From positions 50,908-114,907 of the forward strand of contig NZ_JMLC01000005.1 in assembly GCF_000686605.1 (NCBI RefSeq): DNA of 64,000 bases. Reading direction: 5' to 3'. The first letter of the stretch is position 1. Every line of letters begins with the position of its first letter. A program made the position numbers and the translations under genes. Of this stretch, positions 63,683 to 64,000 are shown piece after piece. Source of the stretch: Streptococcus sobrinus DSM 20742 = ATCC 33478 (GTDB lineage: Bacteria; Bacillota; Bacilli; Lactobacillales; Streptococcaceae). A model generated the notes under the pieces. It searched no databases, was not told the origin of the DNA, and was given only the letters and a program-made list of their open reading frames with translations.

Positions 63683-64000
63683 GTGCAACATTTACTTGAA
63701 CTCATCCTCTAGAGCTTCACTAGCAGTTCTGTAAGCTAAACATTTTCGTGGTCGGTGATTGATATCATATAAAGCCTTGTTCAAAACCTCATCAGAGATA
63801 GCGGCTAAATCTGTTTTCTTTGGGAAATATTCTCTTAGTAAGCCATTTGCGTTTTCATTGCTTCCTCTCTGCCAGGATGAATAGGCGTCCGCAAAGAAAA
63901 AGGAAATTCCTAAATTCTCTACCAGAGGATAGCAGGCAAACTCTTTTCCCCTGTCTGAAGTGAAGGTTTTAAGAGCCTCTTTTGGAAATAGCTTACAAAG
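63683..64000 (-). mobile_element. IS30-family insertion sequence, 3' end (continues beyond window)
   Basis: The transposase-coding strand ends inside the window with GTTGCACTT just beyond the stop codon, typical of a terminal inverted repeat. The other end lies outside. See the transposase entry. Confidence 0.8.
63692..64000 (-). CDS. IS30-family transposase, C-terminal part
   Basis: Last 102 residues of a transposase, open at the window edge. The DDE-core segments are visible: LKTFTSDRGKEFA (second Asp), ISFFFADAYSSWQRGSNENA and NGLLREYFPKKTD (catalytic Glu in NENANG), then LYDINHRPRKCLAYRTASEA. These are diagnostic of IS30-type elements common in streptococci. No frameshift in the visible part, so the copy may be active. 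Confidence 0.92.
   Translation of the reverse strand, partial: LCKLFPKEALKTFTSDRGKEFACYPLVENLGISFFFADAYSSWQRGSNENANGLLREYFPKKTDLAAISDEVLNKALYDINHRPRKCLAYRTASEALEDEFK

Overview
The window is low-GC Firmicute DNA and almost certainly a Streptococcus. The evidence is gene order: the complete fabM-fabT-fabH-acpP-fabK-fabD-fabG-fabF-accB-fabZ-accC-accD-accA fatty-acid locus with FMN-type FabK as enoyl reductase, Gram-positive PolC, the manLMN(O) mannose PTS near serS, mini-RNase III behind cysS, and double-glycine bacteriocin precursors. Gene content resembles the mutans-group oral streptococci, but I cannot name the species.

Layout. 1-4.2 kb: the end of a maltodextrin phosphorylase, then a CcpA-type promoter driving an endonuclease/phosphatase-fold protein and a maltose/glucose PTS permease. 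4.3-8 kb: tgt, a zinc-finger protein plus bioY behind a probable BirA operator, and a DUF975 membrane protein with a very Lys-rich tail. 8-14.3 kb: polC, flanked on both sides by about 1 kb of hairpin-rich mosaic repeat DNA. 14.3-19.9 kb: MarR/FMN-reductase pair, a cluster of four small peptides (at least three with clear GG leaders, one interrupted at a G7 tract exactly at the leader cleavage site), a divergent CPBP protein as candidate immunity function, and a divergent TetR/drug-efflux pair. 20-27 kb: def, a Crp/Fnr regulator with divergent MFS transporter, rpsO, and adhE behind two Rex-like operators. 27-38 kb: pnp with a His-rich tail, cysE, cysS, mrnC, dacA, aspartate kinase and housekeeping genes. 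38-50.7 kb: the fatty-acid synthesis locus with FabT boxes before fabT and fabK. 51-55.2 kb: serS with a T-box leader, and a second, altered copy of that promoter plus leader 2.2 kb away; between the two copies lie a TetR/quinone-reductase pair and decayed ABC-transporter DNA. 55.4-62.2 kb: two complete tandem mannose-family PTS operons (manL-M-N-O twice). 62.6-64 kb: a Cof phosphatase, then an IS30-type element that appears to have landed in the start of a gene.

How the genes work together. Sugar uptake (malT, two man systems) and fermentation (adhE under a redox operator) feed acetyl-CoA and pyruvate metabolism. Biotin import (bioY) supports the AccBCDA carboxylase that feeds the FabT-controlled fatty-acid pathway. 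Intergenic spaces carry at least three families of short non-coding repeats: RUP-like elements with GAAAATCA/TGATTTTC ends, a GGGACA...TGTCCC-bounded mosaic family, and a GCTTAACGGCT family around polC. Some of these repeats have separated genes that are normally adjacent (fabM/fabT, fabG/fabF, fabZ/accC). No rRNA, tRNA or CRISPR array was recognised.
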